Assembly (NCBI GenBank): GCA_023393655.1
Contig: JAEWKP010000371.1
Span: 1 to 6,728 of the forward strand
Length of the DNA: 6,728 bases
Direction: 5' to 3'
From: Pseudomonadota bacterium
GTDB lineage: Bacteria; Pseudomonadota; Alphaproteobacteria; Rhizobiales; Beijerinckiaceae
In this document: in pieces, positions 1 to 6,363 of the stretch
Numbering within the stretch: position 1 is the first letter of the stretch
How the letters are laid out: each line of letters opens with the position of its first letter
Program-made: the position numbers and the translations under genes
Notes under the pieces: model-generated
Database searches by the model: none
What the model was told of the DNA's origin: nothing
What the model saw: the letters and a program-made list of their open reading frames with translations, nothing else

Positions 1-244
1 GGCCGCCGACCTCGGCGGGCCTTGAAACCAGCTTGCCGAATTCGTTGCCCTCGGACGAGCCGAGCATGACGAAACTCGAACCCATCCTGAGTTCGCCATG
101 GAGAAGCGTCTTGCCGTCCTCCGAATAATAGGCGGCATGCTTCTCGAAGCCGAAGGCCTCGATCAGCCAGTCATACATGCGCGGCGCATCGGCATAGCGC
201 AGCGAGATGACGATCATCGGCTGTGAGGTGTTGGCGCTGGACAT
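1..244 (-). CDS. VOC-family (glyoxalase/PhnB-like) protein, N-terminal part, cut by the window edge
   Basis: The first 81 residues of a minus-strand protein are present and the rest lies beyond the left edge. The start is the ATG read down from 244, with an AGGGA ribosome-binding sequence about 8 bases upstream. Residues 10-32 give a beta strand and then a helix (MIVISLRYADAP, then MYDWLIEAFGFEK). This is the usual opening of the VOC superfamily subgroup in which a small 'PhnB-like' protein carries the LRY-DAP and WL-x-x-AFGFE signature. It is followed by strands around HGELRMGSSFVMLG (about 49-62). Members of this subgroup usually lack the His that opens the metal site of true glyoxalase I, and no such His is visible here. 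A metal-dependent lyase activity should therefore not be assumed, and the substrate is unknown. It is divergently oriented to the thioesterase gene. Confidence 0.85.
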   Translation of the reverse strand, partial: MSSANTSQPMIVISLRYADAPRMYDWLIEAFGFEKHAAYYSEDGKTLLHGELRMGSSFVMLGSSEGNEFGKLVSRPAEVGG

Positions 245-278
245 GGCATCGATCCCTGTTCGCGTGGCCTGCCGGGAT

Positions 279-322
279 TGTCGGCGACATCGCCGGACAG
301 CGCAAAGCGTAGCCGCTTGCGC
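279..322. other. Two abutting bulged hairpins in a divergent intergenic region
   Basis: Hairpin A (279-299) pairs TGTCGGCG with CGCCGGACA around the loop ACAT, leaving one G unpaired. Hairpin B (300-322) pairs GCGCAAAGCG with CGCTTGCGC around the loop TAGC, leaving one A unpaired. The two stems touch at 299/300. They lie between the divergent VOC gene (start 244) and thioesterase gene (start 383), so they could sit in the 5' leader of either transcript. No T-run follows either stem, which argues against simple terminators. A role in regulation or RNA stability is only inferred. In GC-rich DNA such stems can also arise by chance. Confidence 0.4.
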
Positions 323-382
323 GCCCGCCGCAGCGTCAGCATCATCGGCCAAGCGGATTCGCCGCCTGCCTGAAGGACGCCC

Positions 383-790
383 ATGAGCCCTGCCATCGAC
401 GGACCCGAGGAAGCGCCGCGCGGGACGCTGACCGTGCGCACGATCGCCATGCCCGGCGACACCAACGCCAATGGCGACATCTTCGGCGGCTGGGTGATGT
501 CGCGGATGGACCAGGCGGGCGGCATCGCGGGGGTCGACCGGGCGCAGGGGCGCGTCGTCACGATCGCGGTCGACGCGATGACCTTCATCAGGCCGGTCAA
601 GGTCGGCGACGTGCTCTCCGTCTACACCGAGATCGAATCCGTCGGGCGAACCTCGATGAAGATCCATGTCGAGGCCTGGGCCAAGCGCTTCCGCACCACG
701 CTGCACGAGAAGGTCACCGACGCCACCTTCACCTTCGTCGCGATCGACGAGGAGGGGCGACCCCGGCCGGTGCCGAAGCCGGAAAGTTAA
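383..790 (+). CDS. yciA: Acyl-CoA thioesterase, YciA type (hotdog fold)
   Basis: This 135-residue cytoplasmic hotdog-fold thioesterase is expected to hydrolyse acyl-CoA to free acid and CoA. YciA relatives have broad chain-length range and are thought to limit build-up of CoA esters. Residues 26-37 (DTNANGDIFGGW) and the following VMSRMDQAGGIA form the family signature, and Asp43 sits at the position of the proposed catalytic Asp of YciA. A second conserved block, TFIRPVKVGDVLSVY (67-81), and then GRTSMKIHVEAW (88-99) complete the hotdog sheet. The end, AIDEEGRPRPVP, also matches the typical YciA tail. The length is normal for the family. The start is supported by AAGGA at 373-377, five bases upstream. 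The gene stands alone: the VOC gene to the left is divergent, and 315 bases separate it from the chemoreceptor. The family assignment is firm, the in vivo substrate is not known, and the gene symbol is by similarity. Confidence 0.93.
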   Translation: MSPAIDGPEEAPRGTLTVRTIAMPGDTNANGDIFGGWVMSRMDQAGGIAGVDRAQGRVVTIAVDAMTFIRPVKVGDVLSVYTEIESVGRTSMKIHVEAWAKRFRTTLHEKVTDATFTFVAIDEEGRPRPVPKPES

Positions 791-836
791 GGGGATTTAA
801 CCTCCTCTAACGTAAGGTGAATCCCGCTTCTGCCGC

Positions 837-860
837 AGTGATTCAAAAGAATCCACTTTT
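837..860 (+). terminator. AT-rich hairpin followed by four T, possible weak terminator of the thioesterase gene
   Basis: GATTC (840-844) and GAATC (849-853) form a perfect stem around AAAA. Flanking AGT (837-839) and ACT (855-857) extend it by three pairs across one bulged C (854). A short T-run (857-860) follows. It begins 47 bases after the thioesterase stop, so it could be a weak intrinsic terminator. It could equally be an operator or part of a promoter for the downstream gene. The stem is poor in G and C, so terminator strength would be low. Confidence 0.35.
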
Positions 861-1000
861 AAGCGTTCTTTAATCGCAGTCGGAGGATGCTGCGCGCCAG
901 ACCGGGGGGACGCCTCGGCCGGGGGATTTCCATGGCCTTTCGACGCTGCATGCGGACCCGCCCGCCTGGCTCATATGCCGGGGGAGGGAGGGGATTCGCG

Positions 1001-1037
1001 CATCAGTCTGATGATCGAGGCCGGTTCAGGGTGAACC
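1001..1037. promoter_or_regulatory. Two close dyads upstream of the chemoreceptor, possible operator or leader structure
   Basis: CATCAG (1001-1006) and CTGATG (1008-1013) are perfect inverted repeats around a single central T, a spacing typical of a protein-binding dyad rather than an RNA hairpin. Ten bases further on, GGTTCA (1023-1028) and TGAACC (1032-1037) are perfect inverted repeats around GGG and could form an RNA hairpin. They lie about 105 and 75 bases before the chemoreceptor ATG. No regulator can be named. Confidence 0.35.
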
Positions 1038-1105
1038 TGAGCGGGAGTGTCCTCCTGTTTTCCGAGCTCCTCCCCAGCGTTGCGTGAATTCCGGAGTACG
1101 ACTTC

Positions 1106-3511
1106 ATGACGAAAGCCAAGCCCGCGCGTGAGGGCAAGCCGTTGCGGATCGGCATCGCGCCGCGCATCTACGCCGCTCTCGGCGTGATGACGGCCCTGAC
1201 CATCGTCTCGTCCTCGGTGGCCTGGTTTTCCTATAACAGCGTCGACCATACGGTCGACGATCTCGTCGGCCAGAAGATGCCCGTCGTGGAACTCGCGCTC
1301 GAGCTCTCGCAGGCGGCGACGCAATCGACCGCGATCGCCGCGCGCTTCAGCGAGGTCTCGACCCTGCAGCAGCGCGCGGCCCTGACCGGCGAACTCGACA
1401 GCGTCGAGGCGCGCCAGCTCGAGCTGCTGCGACGCATCGCCGAGCAGGGCAAGGTCGACAAGTCCAAGCCGCAATCGGCGATCGACGACCTGGCGCGGCA
1501 GATCAACGACATCAACGACCTGACGGGAGAGCGGCTGCGCAACGCCGCCGACACCGCCACTGCGCTGGCCGCCCTGTCCAAGGCTCGCGAAGGCTTCAGC
1601 GCCATGGCCGATTTCGAGACGGCCGACGCCCAGTTCAACGTCAAGATGAACATCACCAGCGCGGCGCAGCTCAGCGGCGCCGAATTCGATGCGGCCTTGT
1701 CCAAGGTGCTGGACAAGGATCTGTCCTCGCTCCAGACCGCCCAGGCGCTCCAGCTTCAGATCAGCGAGACGGTTGGCCTGCTGCGCGAGATTTCCCAGGT
1801 CGACAGCACCGAAAAGCTCGAGTTCGCCAAGTCGCGCCTGAAGGCCCAGCTCGGCCAGGTTCGCGGCCTGCTGACGGCGGCGGACATGCTGCAGGCCAAC
1901 CCGGCGCGCGGCCAGGCGGTCAGCGCCGTGACAGATCTCGGCGAGGGCGCCGGCGGTCTCGTTGCCATCCGCGAGCGTGATCTCGCGACGCAGGCCGCGA
2001 TCGTCGCAGGCCTGAAGAATCTCGACCAGGCGGCGCAGAAGGTTCGCCGCGAGGTCGGCGAGCTGGTGACGGCTGCCCGTGGTGGCGCCATCGCCGGGCG
2101 CGACTCGACCAAGGCCCTGATCGAGCGGAGCGAGCTCACGCTCGCCGCCATCGGCATCGGCGCGCTTCTGGTTGCGCTCGCGCTGTCCTTCTTCTTCGTC
2201 CGCCCGATGATCATCGGGCGCCTCAACCGGCTCTGGGCGGCCACCCGTGCGATCGCCGACGGCGCGCTGGAGACCGTGGTCGACACCAAGGGCAATGACG
2301 AGATCTCCGATATCTCGAAGAGCGTGCTGCTGTTCCGCGACAACGCGGTGGCACTGCGCGCCGCCGAGCTCGCCAAGGTCGAGGATGAGGCGCGGGCGCA
2401 GGAGCAGCGCCGCGAGATGATGCGCGAGCTGGGCGAGGCCTTCGGCGTCGTCGTTGCGGCCGCCGCGGCAGGCGATTTCAGCCAGCGCGTCTCGGCGCAG
2501 TTCGCCGATCCCGAGCTCAATGCGCTCGCCGGTTCGGTCAACACGCTGCTGGAGACGGTCCAGACCGGCCTGCTGGAGACCTGCGACGTGCTCGCCGAGC
2601 TCTCGGCCGGTCACCTCTCGACCCGGATCGAGGGGATGTACCAGGGCGCCTTCGCCGAGCTCAAGGATGGCACCAATGCGCTCGCCGAAGAGTTCGAGAG
2701 CACGCTCGCTCGCCTGGCCGAGACGGTTACCGCCGTCCGCAGCGCGACCAGCGAGATCCTCGACGGCGTCACCGATCTCGCCGAGCGCACGAGCGAGGAG
2801 AGCAATGCCGTCTCGATGGCGACCAACCAGCTCGGCGCCTTCGCCGGCACTGTGAAGAAGACCGCGAGCGAGGCCGCCCAGGCGACCGGCATGGCGCAGG
2901 GCGCCGAGGAGCGCGCGCAGCAGGGCGAGAAGGTCGTGGCCTCGGCTCTGGAAGCGATGCAGCGCATCCGCCAGTCCTCGAGCAAGATTTCCGAGGTCAT
3001 CGCGATGATCGACGAGATCGCCTTCCAGACCAACCTGCTGGCGCTGACCGCCGCGGTCGAGGCGGCGCGCGCCGGCGATGCCGGCAAGGGCTTCGCCGTG
3101 GTCGCGACCGAGGTGCGCAGCCTCGCCAAGCGCTCGGCCGATGCCTCGAACGACGTCAAGAAGCTGGTCGAGGCGGCGCATGGCGACGTCAAGGTCGGCG
3201 TTGGCCTGGTCGAGGAAACCTCGGCGATGTTCGGCGCGATCGTCTCCTCGGTGAACGAGCTGACCGGGCTGATGAACGGCATCTCGCAGACCGCCCGCAG
3301 CCAGGCGAGCGACGTCTCGGCGATCAACACCGAGATCGACGGCATCGGCACGATGGCGCACCAGAACGCCGCGCTGGTCGAGGAAACGAACGCGGCGCTT
3401 GCCCTGACCGATGAGCAGACGCGGGCGCTGACCGAGCATATCGGCCGCTTCACCTTCCGGCAGGGTCATGCTGCCGAGCATGACGAGCGTGAGGTCTCCG
3501 CCGCGGCATGA
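1106..3511 (+). CDS. Methyl-accepting chemotaxis protein with helical sensor domain and multiple HAMP units
   Basis: This is an 801-residue inner-membrane chemoreceptor that would signal through CheW/CheA to the flagellar motor or a related output. After a short basic cytoplasmic N-terminus, a first membrane helix (about 23-42) precedes a periplasmic domain of about 300 residues. That domain looks wholly alpha-helical and begins with a proline-anchored helix (MPVVELALELSQAA, 58-71) like those of TorS or helical-bimodular sensor domains. The second membrane helix is at 345-365, followed by HAMP 1 (about 366-420). Two further HAMP-like units are at about 445-492 and 493-537. The signalling domain (about 540-785) carries the conserved hairpin tip IDEIAFQTNLLALTAAVEAA (635-654), then RAGDAGKGFAVVATEVRSLA. 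QNAALVEE (753-760) is also typical. No CheR-binding pentapeptide ends the protein. GGAG at 1093-1096 supports the start. The ligand is unknown. A terminator follows, and no che genes are in the window. Confidence 0.95.
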   Translation: MTKAKPAREGKPLRIGIAPRIYAALGVMTALTIVSSSVAWFSYNSVDHTVDDLVGQKMPVVELALELSQAATQSTAIAARFSEVSTLQQRAALTGELDSVEARQLELLRRIAEQGKVDKSKPQSAIDDLARQINDINDLTGERLRNAADTATALAALSKAREGFSAMADFETADAQFNVKMNITSAAQLSGAEFDAALSKVLDKDLSSLQTAQALQLQISETVGLLREISQVDSTEKLEFAKSRLKAQLGQVRGLLTAADMLQANPARGQAVSAVTDLGEGAGGLVAIRERDLATQAAIVAGLKNLDQAAQKVRREVGELVTAARGGAIAGRDSTKALIERSELTLAAIGIGALLVALALSFFFVRPMIIGRLNRLWAATRAIADGALETVVDTKGNDEISDISKSVLLFRDNAVALRAAELAKVEDEARAQEQRREMMRELGEAFGVVVAAAAAGDFSQRVSAQFADPELNALAGSVNTLLETVQTGLLETCDVLAELSAGHLSTRIEGMYQGAFAELKDGTNALAEEFESTLARLAETVTAVRSATSEILDGVTDLAERTSEESNAVSMATNQLGAFAGTVKKTASEAAQATGMAQGAEERAQQGEKVVASALEAMQRIRQSSSKISEVIAMIDEIAFQTNLLALTAAVEAARAGDAGKGFAVVATEVRSLAKRSADASNDVKKLVEAAHGDVKVGVGLVEETSAMFGAIVSSVNELTGLMNGISQTARSQASDVSAINTEIDGIGTMAHQNAALVEETNAALALTDEQTRALTEHIGRFTFRQGHAAEHDEREVSAAA

Positions 3512-3550
3512 TGCGCGCGATCGGAGCGATGCCGCTCCCATGAATGCAAC

Positions 3551-3580
3551 AGGGCCTCCCGTCCGACCGGGAGGCCCTTT
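3551..3580 (+). terminator. Intrinsic terminator of the chemoreceptor gene
   Basis: GGGCCTCCCG (3552-3561) and CGGGAGGCCC (3568-3577) form a perfect ten-pair stem, extended to eleven by A3551-T3578, around the loop TCCGAC. TTT follows at 3578-3580. It lies 40 bases after the chemoreceptor stop and before the tRNA gene, which is the expected position for a rho-independent terminator. Confidence 0.85.
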
Positions 3581-3600
3581 CGATTCCGGCCGCATGTGCC

Positions 3601-3628
3601 TTGCTTGCCGGGCGGCGGCGATGCTAGG
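3601..3628 (+). promoter_or_regulatory. Possible promoter of the tRNA gene
   Basis: TTGCTT (3601-3606) could be a -35 element, and GCTAGG (3623-3628) lies 16 bases further on as a weak -10. This would place transcription start close to 3635, right at the mature tRNA 5' end. The -10 match is poor, so this is a positional guess. Confidence 0.25.
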
Positions 3629-3636
3629 CGAGGAGC

Positions 3637-3712
3637 GGGCCGGTAGCTCAATGGTTAGAGCTCGCTGCTCATAACAGCGCCGGTGCCGGTTCGAGTCCGG
3701 CCCGGCCCACCA
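3637..3712 (+). tRNA. tRNA with CAT anticodon: tRNA-Met, or possibly lysidine-type tRNA-Ile2
   Basis: The full cloverleaf can be folded by eye in 76 bases with an encoded CCA. Acceptor GGGCCGG (3637-3643) pairs with CCGGCCC (3702-3708), and A3709 is the discriminator. The D stem is GCTC/GAGC with an eight-base loop. The anticodon stem is CGCTG/CAGCG with loop CTCATAA and anticodon CAT at 3670-3672. The variable loop is CCGGT. The T stem is GCCGG/CCGGC with loop TTCGAGT. Automatic annotation would usually call it tRNA-Met. However, C4-G69 and C5-G68 in the acceptor stem and the short AATGGTTA D-loop resemble E. coli tRNA-Ile2, whose C34 is converted to lysidine by TilS so that it reads AUA. 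It lacks the unpaired first base of initiator tRNA-fMet. A T-run at 3715-3719 directly follows and may end the transcript. Confidence 0.93.
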
Positions 3713-3802
3713 TCTTTTTCCCAACCATTTGATTTCGCTTCCTTGCCAGTCGATGCGGGAACAAGCGTTCGGCTTTGGTGCGGGAAACGGCCATGACGAT
3801 GG

Positions 3803-5641
3803 TCAGCGATTGACGTCGAGCCGGGGTGCCGCTCTCCAGAGCATGACGGCTCCCAGTAGGGCGGCGCCGATCGAGGCGGCGAAGACCGCGATCTTGGCGG
3901 CGGCGAAGTCGCCGGGATCGGCGAAGGCCTGGCCGGCGATGAAGAGCGACATGGTGAAGCCGATGCCGGCAAGTGCGCTCGCGCCGGCAAGCTGCAGCCA
4001 GGAATACTCCGCCGGCTTCACCGCGACGCCGAGGCGGACGGCCAGTGCGGTGGCGCCGAGCATGCCGAGCGGCTTGCCGAGCACGAGCCCTGCCACGATC
4101 GCGAGCAGCAGCATCCCGCGGCCTTCGAGGACATCGGGCGCGATGATGACGCCGGCATTGGCGAGAGCGAAGAGCGGCAGTACCAGATAGCTCGAGCGGG
4201 CGCCGGCGTGCCGGAGCAGGCGGTCGGCCGGTGATTCCAGGCGATCGTGGATCGCGTCGAGCGCGCGCAGCGCCGGGGTCGAGGGGCCGTGCCGCAACAC
4301 TTCTGCACCATGGGCCGCTTCCGCCAGCATGATCGAGTTGGCCTGTGCGGTGAGCGCGGTGAGATCGGCTGGCGGGCGCGTCGGAATGAACAGCGCGAGC
4401 ACGACGCCGGCCAGCGTCGCATGCAAGCCCCCGGCATAGACGCAGAGCCAGAGCGCGATGCCGATCAGCGCATAGGGCGCGACGCGATAGATATGCGAGC
4501 GGTTGAGCGCCGCAAGCCCGCCCGTCAGGACCAGCGCGGCCAGCAGGTAGCCGAGCTGGAGCTTGCCCGAATAGAACAGCGCCACCACGATGATCGCGCC
4601 GATATCGTCGACGATGGCCGCGGCGGTGAGGAAGATGCGCAGCTCGATCGGCACCCGCGAACCCATCATGACGATGATTGCGATGGCGAAGGCGGTGTCA
4701 GTTGCCATCGGCACGCCCCAGCCATGTGACCAGGGTCCGCCGGGCAGGACGAGCATGTAGAGCGCCGCAGGCACCACCATTCCGCCGATCGCGCCGGCAA
4801 TCGGCAGCGCGGCGGAGCGCCGGCCGGCCAGATGCCCGACGGTGAACTCGCGCTTGATCTCCAGTCCGACGACCAGGAAGAAGATCGTCAGCAGGCCGTC
4901 ATTGACCCAGTGCTGGAGCGACATCCCGAAGCGGGCATCGCCGAAGGACAGCGCCAGCTCGCGATGCCAGAACGCCTCGAAGCCCGGCCCTAGCGGCGAA
5001 TTGGTCAGCGCGATCGCGAGGATCGTTGCGAGCAGGAGCAGGATGCCGGCCGAGGGCCCCCAGCTGGCGAAATCGAGTGCTGCGACCCGGAAGCGGTGGC
5101 CGAGCGTCCCCAGCATCGCATCGAGGAAGGAGCTTTCGTCCCAGGGGCCATCATAACGCCGCTCGTTGATGAAGAAGCTCGGCGTGAAGCGCACGCCGCT
5201 GGCATGGGAGCTGGCGATGTCGGCTTCGACGCGTGCTGCGGCCCGTTGCGCGTCGGTGGCGTCGTGCTCGGGGTCGATATCCGCAAGGCCGAGATCGCGC
5301 GCGACCGCCTCAAGATCCTCTTCGGTCAGCACCTGGGAGCGGGTCATCAGCTTGACATGCGCGCCCCAGAACTGCTCAGCGGTCGCTGCGCGTTCGACGA
5401 GGGCGGCGGCGCGCAGCGCGATGTCGCTGCCGGTCAGGGGCCGGTGGCGGAAGACGTAGCGCAGGCGCTCGCCGAGCTGGTCGCGGACCTCAGCAATGCG
5501 CTCATTGGCGGCGCGGCAATAGGGGCAGGCATAGCTGCCATATTCAACGAGCGTGATCTGGGCGAGGCCGGGACCGAGGATGTGATCGATCCTATCATCG
5601 ACCGAGCGGTCGAGGCGGTTGGCAATCGCGGCCTCGGACAT
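3803..5641 (-). CDS. nhaA: Na+/H+ antiporter NhaA with fused N-terminal DsbA-like thioredoxin domain
   Basis: This is a 612-residue fusion. Residues about 12-180 form a DsbA-like thioredoxin fold with a CPYC active site (Cys39, Cys42), the strand before it (ITLVEYGSYACPYC), and a cis-proline segment (VRFTPSFFIN, Pro154). Residues about 190-605 are a complete NhaA antiporter, which exchanges protons for Na+ across the inner membrane and serves pH and sodium homeostasis. The NhaA part shows GWGVPMATDTAFAI (Asp315), the ion-binding pair in AAIVDDIGAI (Asp345-Asp346), LPLFALANAGV, and LGKPLGML (Lys523, matching the conserved Lys of E. coli NhaA). There is no signal peptide, so the thioredoxin domain should be cytoplasmic. 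The frame stays open upstream to 5926, but the ATG at 5641 begins the domain and follows a GGAAGGGG ribosome-binding stretch by about nine bases, so it is preferred. It is divergent from the FMN reductase gene and convergent with the tRNA. Confidence 0.93.
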   Translation of the reverse strand: MSEAAIANRLDRSVDDRIDHILGPGLAQITLVEYGSYACPYCRAANERIAEVRDQLGERLRYVFRHRPLTGSDIALRAAALVERAATAEQFWGAHVKLMTRSQVLTEEDLEAVARDLGLADIDPEHDATDAQRAAARVEADIASSHASGVRFTPSFFINERRYDGPWDESSFLDAMLGTLGHRFRVAALDFASWGPSAGILLLLATILAIALTNSPLGPGFEAFWHRELALSFGDARFGMSLQHWVNDGLLTIFFLVVGLEIKREFTVGHLAGRRSAALPIAGAIGGMVVPAALYMLVLPGGPWSHGWGVPMATDTAFAIAIIVMMGSRVPIELRIFLTAAAIVDDIGAIIVVALFYSGKLQLGYLLAALVLTGGLAALNRSHIYRVAPYALIGIALWLCVYAGGLHATLAGVVLALFIPTRPPADLTALTAQANSIMLAEAAHGAEVLRHGPSTPALRALDAIHDRLESPADRLLRHAGARSSYLVLPLFALANAGVIIAPDVLEGRGMLLLAIVAGLVLGKPLGMLGATALAVRLGVAVKPAEYSWLQLAGASALAGIGFTMSLFIAGQAFADPGDFAAAKIAVFAASIGAALLGAVMLWRAAPRLDVNR

Positions 5642-5801
5642 CCCTGTGGTCCCCTTCCTTCGACGAAAGCCGCCCGCCGCCTGGGTCCGGCCTTCCGGGC
5701 AAACCGATCCTGCCCATGGTAGCCACAATCGGGAAGATGCGTCAGCATCGGGTTTGGCCGCGCCGGCCGTCGGTCGGGCCGTCGGGCGCGAGGGAGCAAC
5801 G
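5642..5801. promoter_or_regulatory. Divergent promoter region between nhaA and the FMN reductase gene, with a small dyad
   Basis: This 160-bp gap must hold the promoters of both divergent genes, although no consensus -35/-10 pair stands out. GATGC (5736-5740) and GCATC (5745-5749) are perfect inverted repeats around GTCA. CCGAT (5704-5708) and ATCGG (5728-5732) form a wider pair around a CCATGG centre. TTCG-A-CGAA sits at 5659-5667. Any of these could bind a regulator shared by the two genes. The AGGGAG ribosome-binding site of the reductase is at 5791-5796. Confidence 0.4.
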
Positions 5802-6356
5802 ATGACACGCCTTCTGGGAATTTCCGGCAGCCTGAGACAGGCGTCTTTCAATACCGGCCTGCTGCGAGCCGCAACGGAACTCACGCTCGACGGCGCGACC
5901 CTGCTGGCCGGCAGCATCGAGGGCATTCCGCTCTATAACGGCGACGACGAGCGGGAGCAGGGGATACCGCCCGCCGTGCAGGCGCTGAAGCAGCAACTGG
6001 CGGCGGCCGATGGCCTGCTGCTGTTCACGCCGGAATACAACAACTCATTGCCGGGCGTATTCAAGAACGCGATCGACTGGCTGACGCGGCCGGCCTCCGA
6101 TATCGGGCCGCTGTTCGGCGGCAAGCCTGTCGCCGTGCTCGGCGCCTCTCCGGGCGGTTTCGGGACGATCCTGGCACAGGATGCCTGGCTGCCGGTGCTG
6201 CGCACCCTCGGGACCCGGCCCTGGTTCGAGGGCCGGCTGATGGTGTCGCGGGCGCAGAGCGTCTTCGACGCCGAAGGCAACCTGACCGACGAGACCACGC
6301 GTCAGCGTCTCGCGCAGTTCATCGCGGGTTTCGCCGCCTTCGCCGCCGGGCGCTGA
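5802..6356 (+). CDS. NADPH-dependent FMN reductase / quinone reductase (flavodoxin-like fold)
   Basis: This 184-residue soluble flavoprotein belongs to the NADPH-dependent FMN reductase family (ChrR/YieF/azoreductase type). It uses NAD(P)H to reduce FMN or bound substrates such as quinones, azo dyes or chromate, often by two electrons, which avoids semiquinone formation. The N-terminal strand leads into the FMN-phosphate loop GSLRQASFN (9-17). The second flavin loop is TPEYNNSLPG (76-85), followed by the helix VFKNAIDWLTRP. The third loop is LGASPGGFGTI (113-123). The length is normal for the family. The ATG at 5802 is chosen over an in-frame ATG at 5619 because the extra 61 residues match no family sequence, overlap the nhaA start, and AGGGAG lies five bases before 5802. 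It is divergent from nhaA and convergent with the ring-cleaving dioxygenase. The natural substrate cannot be read from sequence. Confidence 0.92.
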   Translation: MTRLLGISGSLRQASFNTGLLRAATELTLDGATLLAGSIEGIPLYNGDDEREQGIPPAVQALKQQLAAADGLLLFTPEYNNSLPGVFKNAIDWLTRPASDIGPLFGGKPVAVLGASPGGFGTILAQDAWLPVLRTLGTRPWFEGRLMVSRAQSVFDAEGNLTDETTRQRLAQFIAGFAAFAAGR

Positions 6357-6363
6357 GCCGCTG

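Larger units (their letters stand above)
791..1105. other. 315-bp non-coding region upstream of the chemoreceptor
   Basis: I see no credible gene here. A 66-codon plus-strand frame (887-1087) has arginine- and glycine-rich, low-complexity composition and no recognisable motif. The left part (about 785-875) is distinctly AT-richer than the rest of the window and is the most likely place for a promoter. No clean -35/-10 pair, sigma-28 or sigma-54 site could be identified. It contains an AT-rich dyad at 837-860 and two dyads at 1001-1013 and 1023-1037, described separately. The last bases hold GGAG (1093-1096), the likely ribosome-binding site of the chemoreceptor, nine bases before its ATG. Confidence 0.6.

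Noticed and set aside
214..600. A 128-codon minus-strand frame overlapping the VOC gene start and the thioesterase.
   Set aside because: It is antisense to the clear YciA thioesterase and overlaps the VOC start. Its product is low-complexity with no motif.
966..980. TGGC followed by a GC pair, considered as a sigma-54 promoter for the chemoreceptor.
   Set aside because: The GG and GC elements are seven rather than ten bases apart and the flanks do not fit the consensus.
887..1087. A 66-codon plus-strand frame upstream of the chemoreceptor.
   Set aside because: It has Arg/Gly-rich composition, no recognisable domain, no convincing ribosome-binding site at a sensible distance, and runs across dyads that look regulatory.
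971..3724. A 917-codon open frame on the minus strand covering the whole chemoreceptor gene and the tRNA.
   Set aside because: Its first residues are the antisense translation of the tRNA gene, a familiar false protein in alphaproteobacteria. The rest is a low-complexity mirror of the receptor, rich in Arg, Leu, Gly and Asp, with no family motif. High GC and regular codon use on the plus strand keep stops out of this frame. The plus-strand receptor is certain.
3655..3990. A 111-codon minus-strand frame across the tRNA and the nhaA 3' end.
   Set aside because: It is another tRNA-antisense false protein joined to an out-of-frame reading of nhaA.
5096..5722. A 208-codon plus-strand frame antisense to the thioredoxin part of the NhaA fusion.
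   Set aside because: It is the complementary-strand shadow of a well-supported coding region, with no motif or ribosome-binding site.
5619..5801. A 61-residue N-terminal extension of the FMN reductase.
   Set aside because: The family begins with the strand and GSLR loop directly after the ATG at 5802, which has a good AGGGAG site. The extension would overlap the nhaA start and matches nothing known.
5642..5926. A 95-residue N-terminal extension of the NhaA fusion up to an ATG at 5926.
   Set aside because: It overlaps the FMN reductase gene on the other strand, is Arg/Pro/Ala-rich without a signal peptide, and the ATG at 5641 has its own ribosome-binding site just before the thioredoxin domain.
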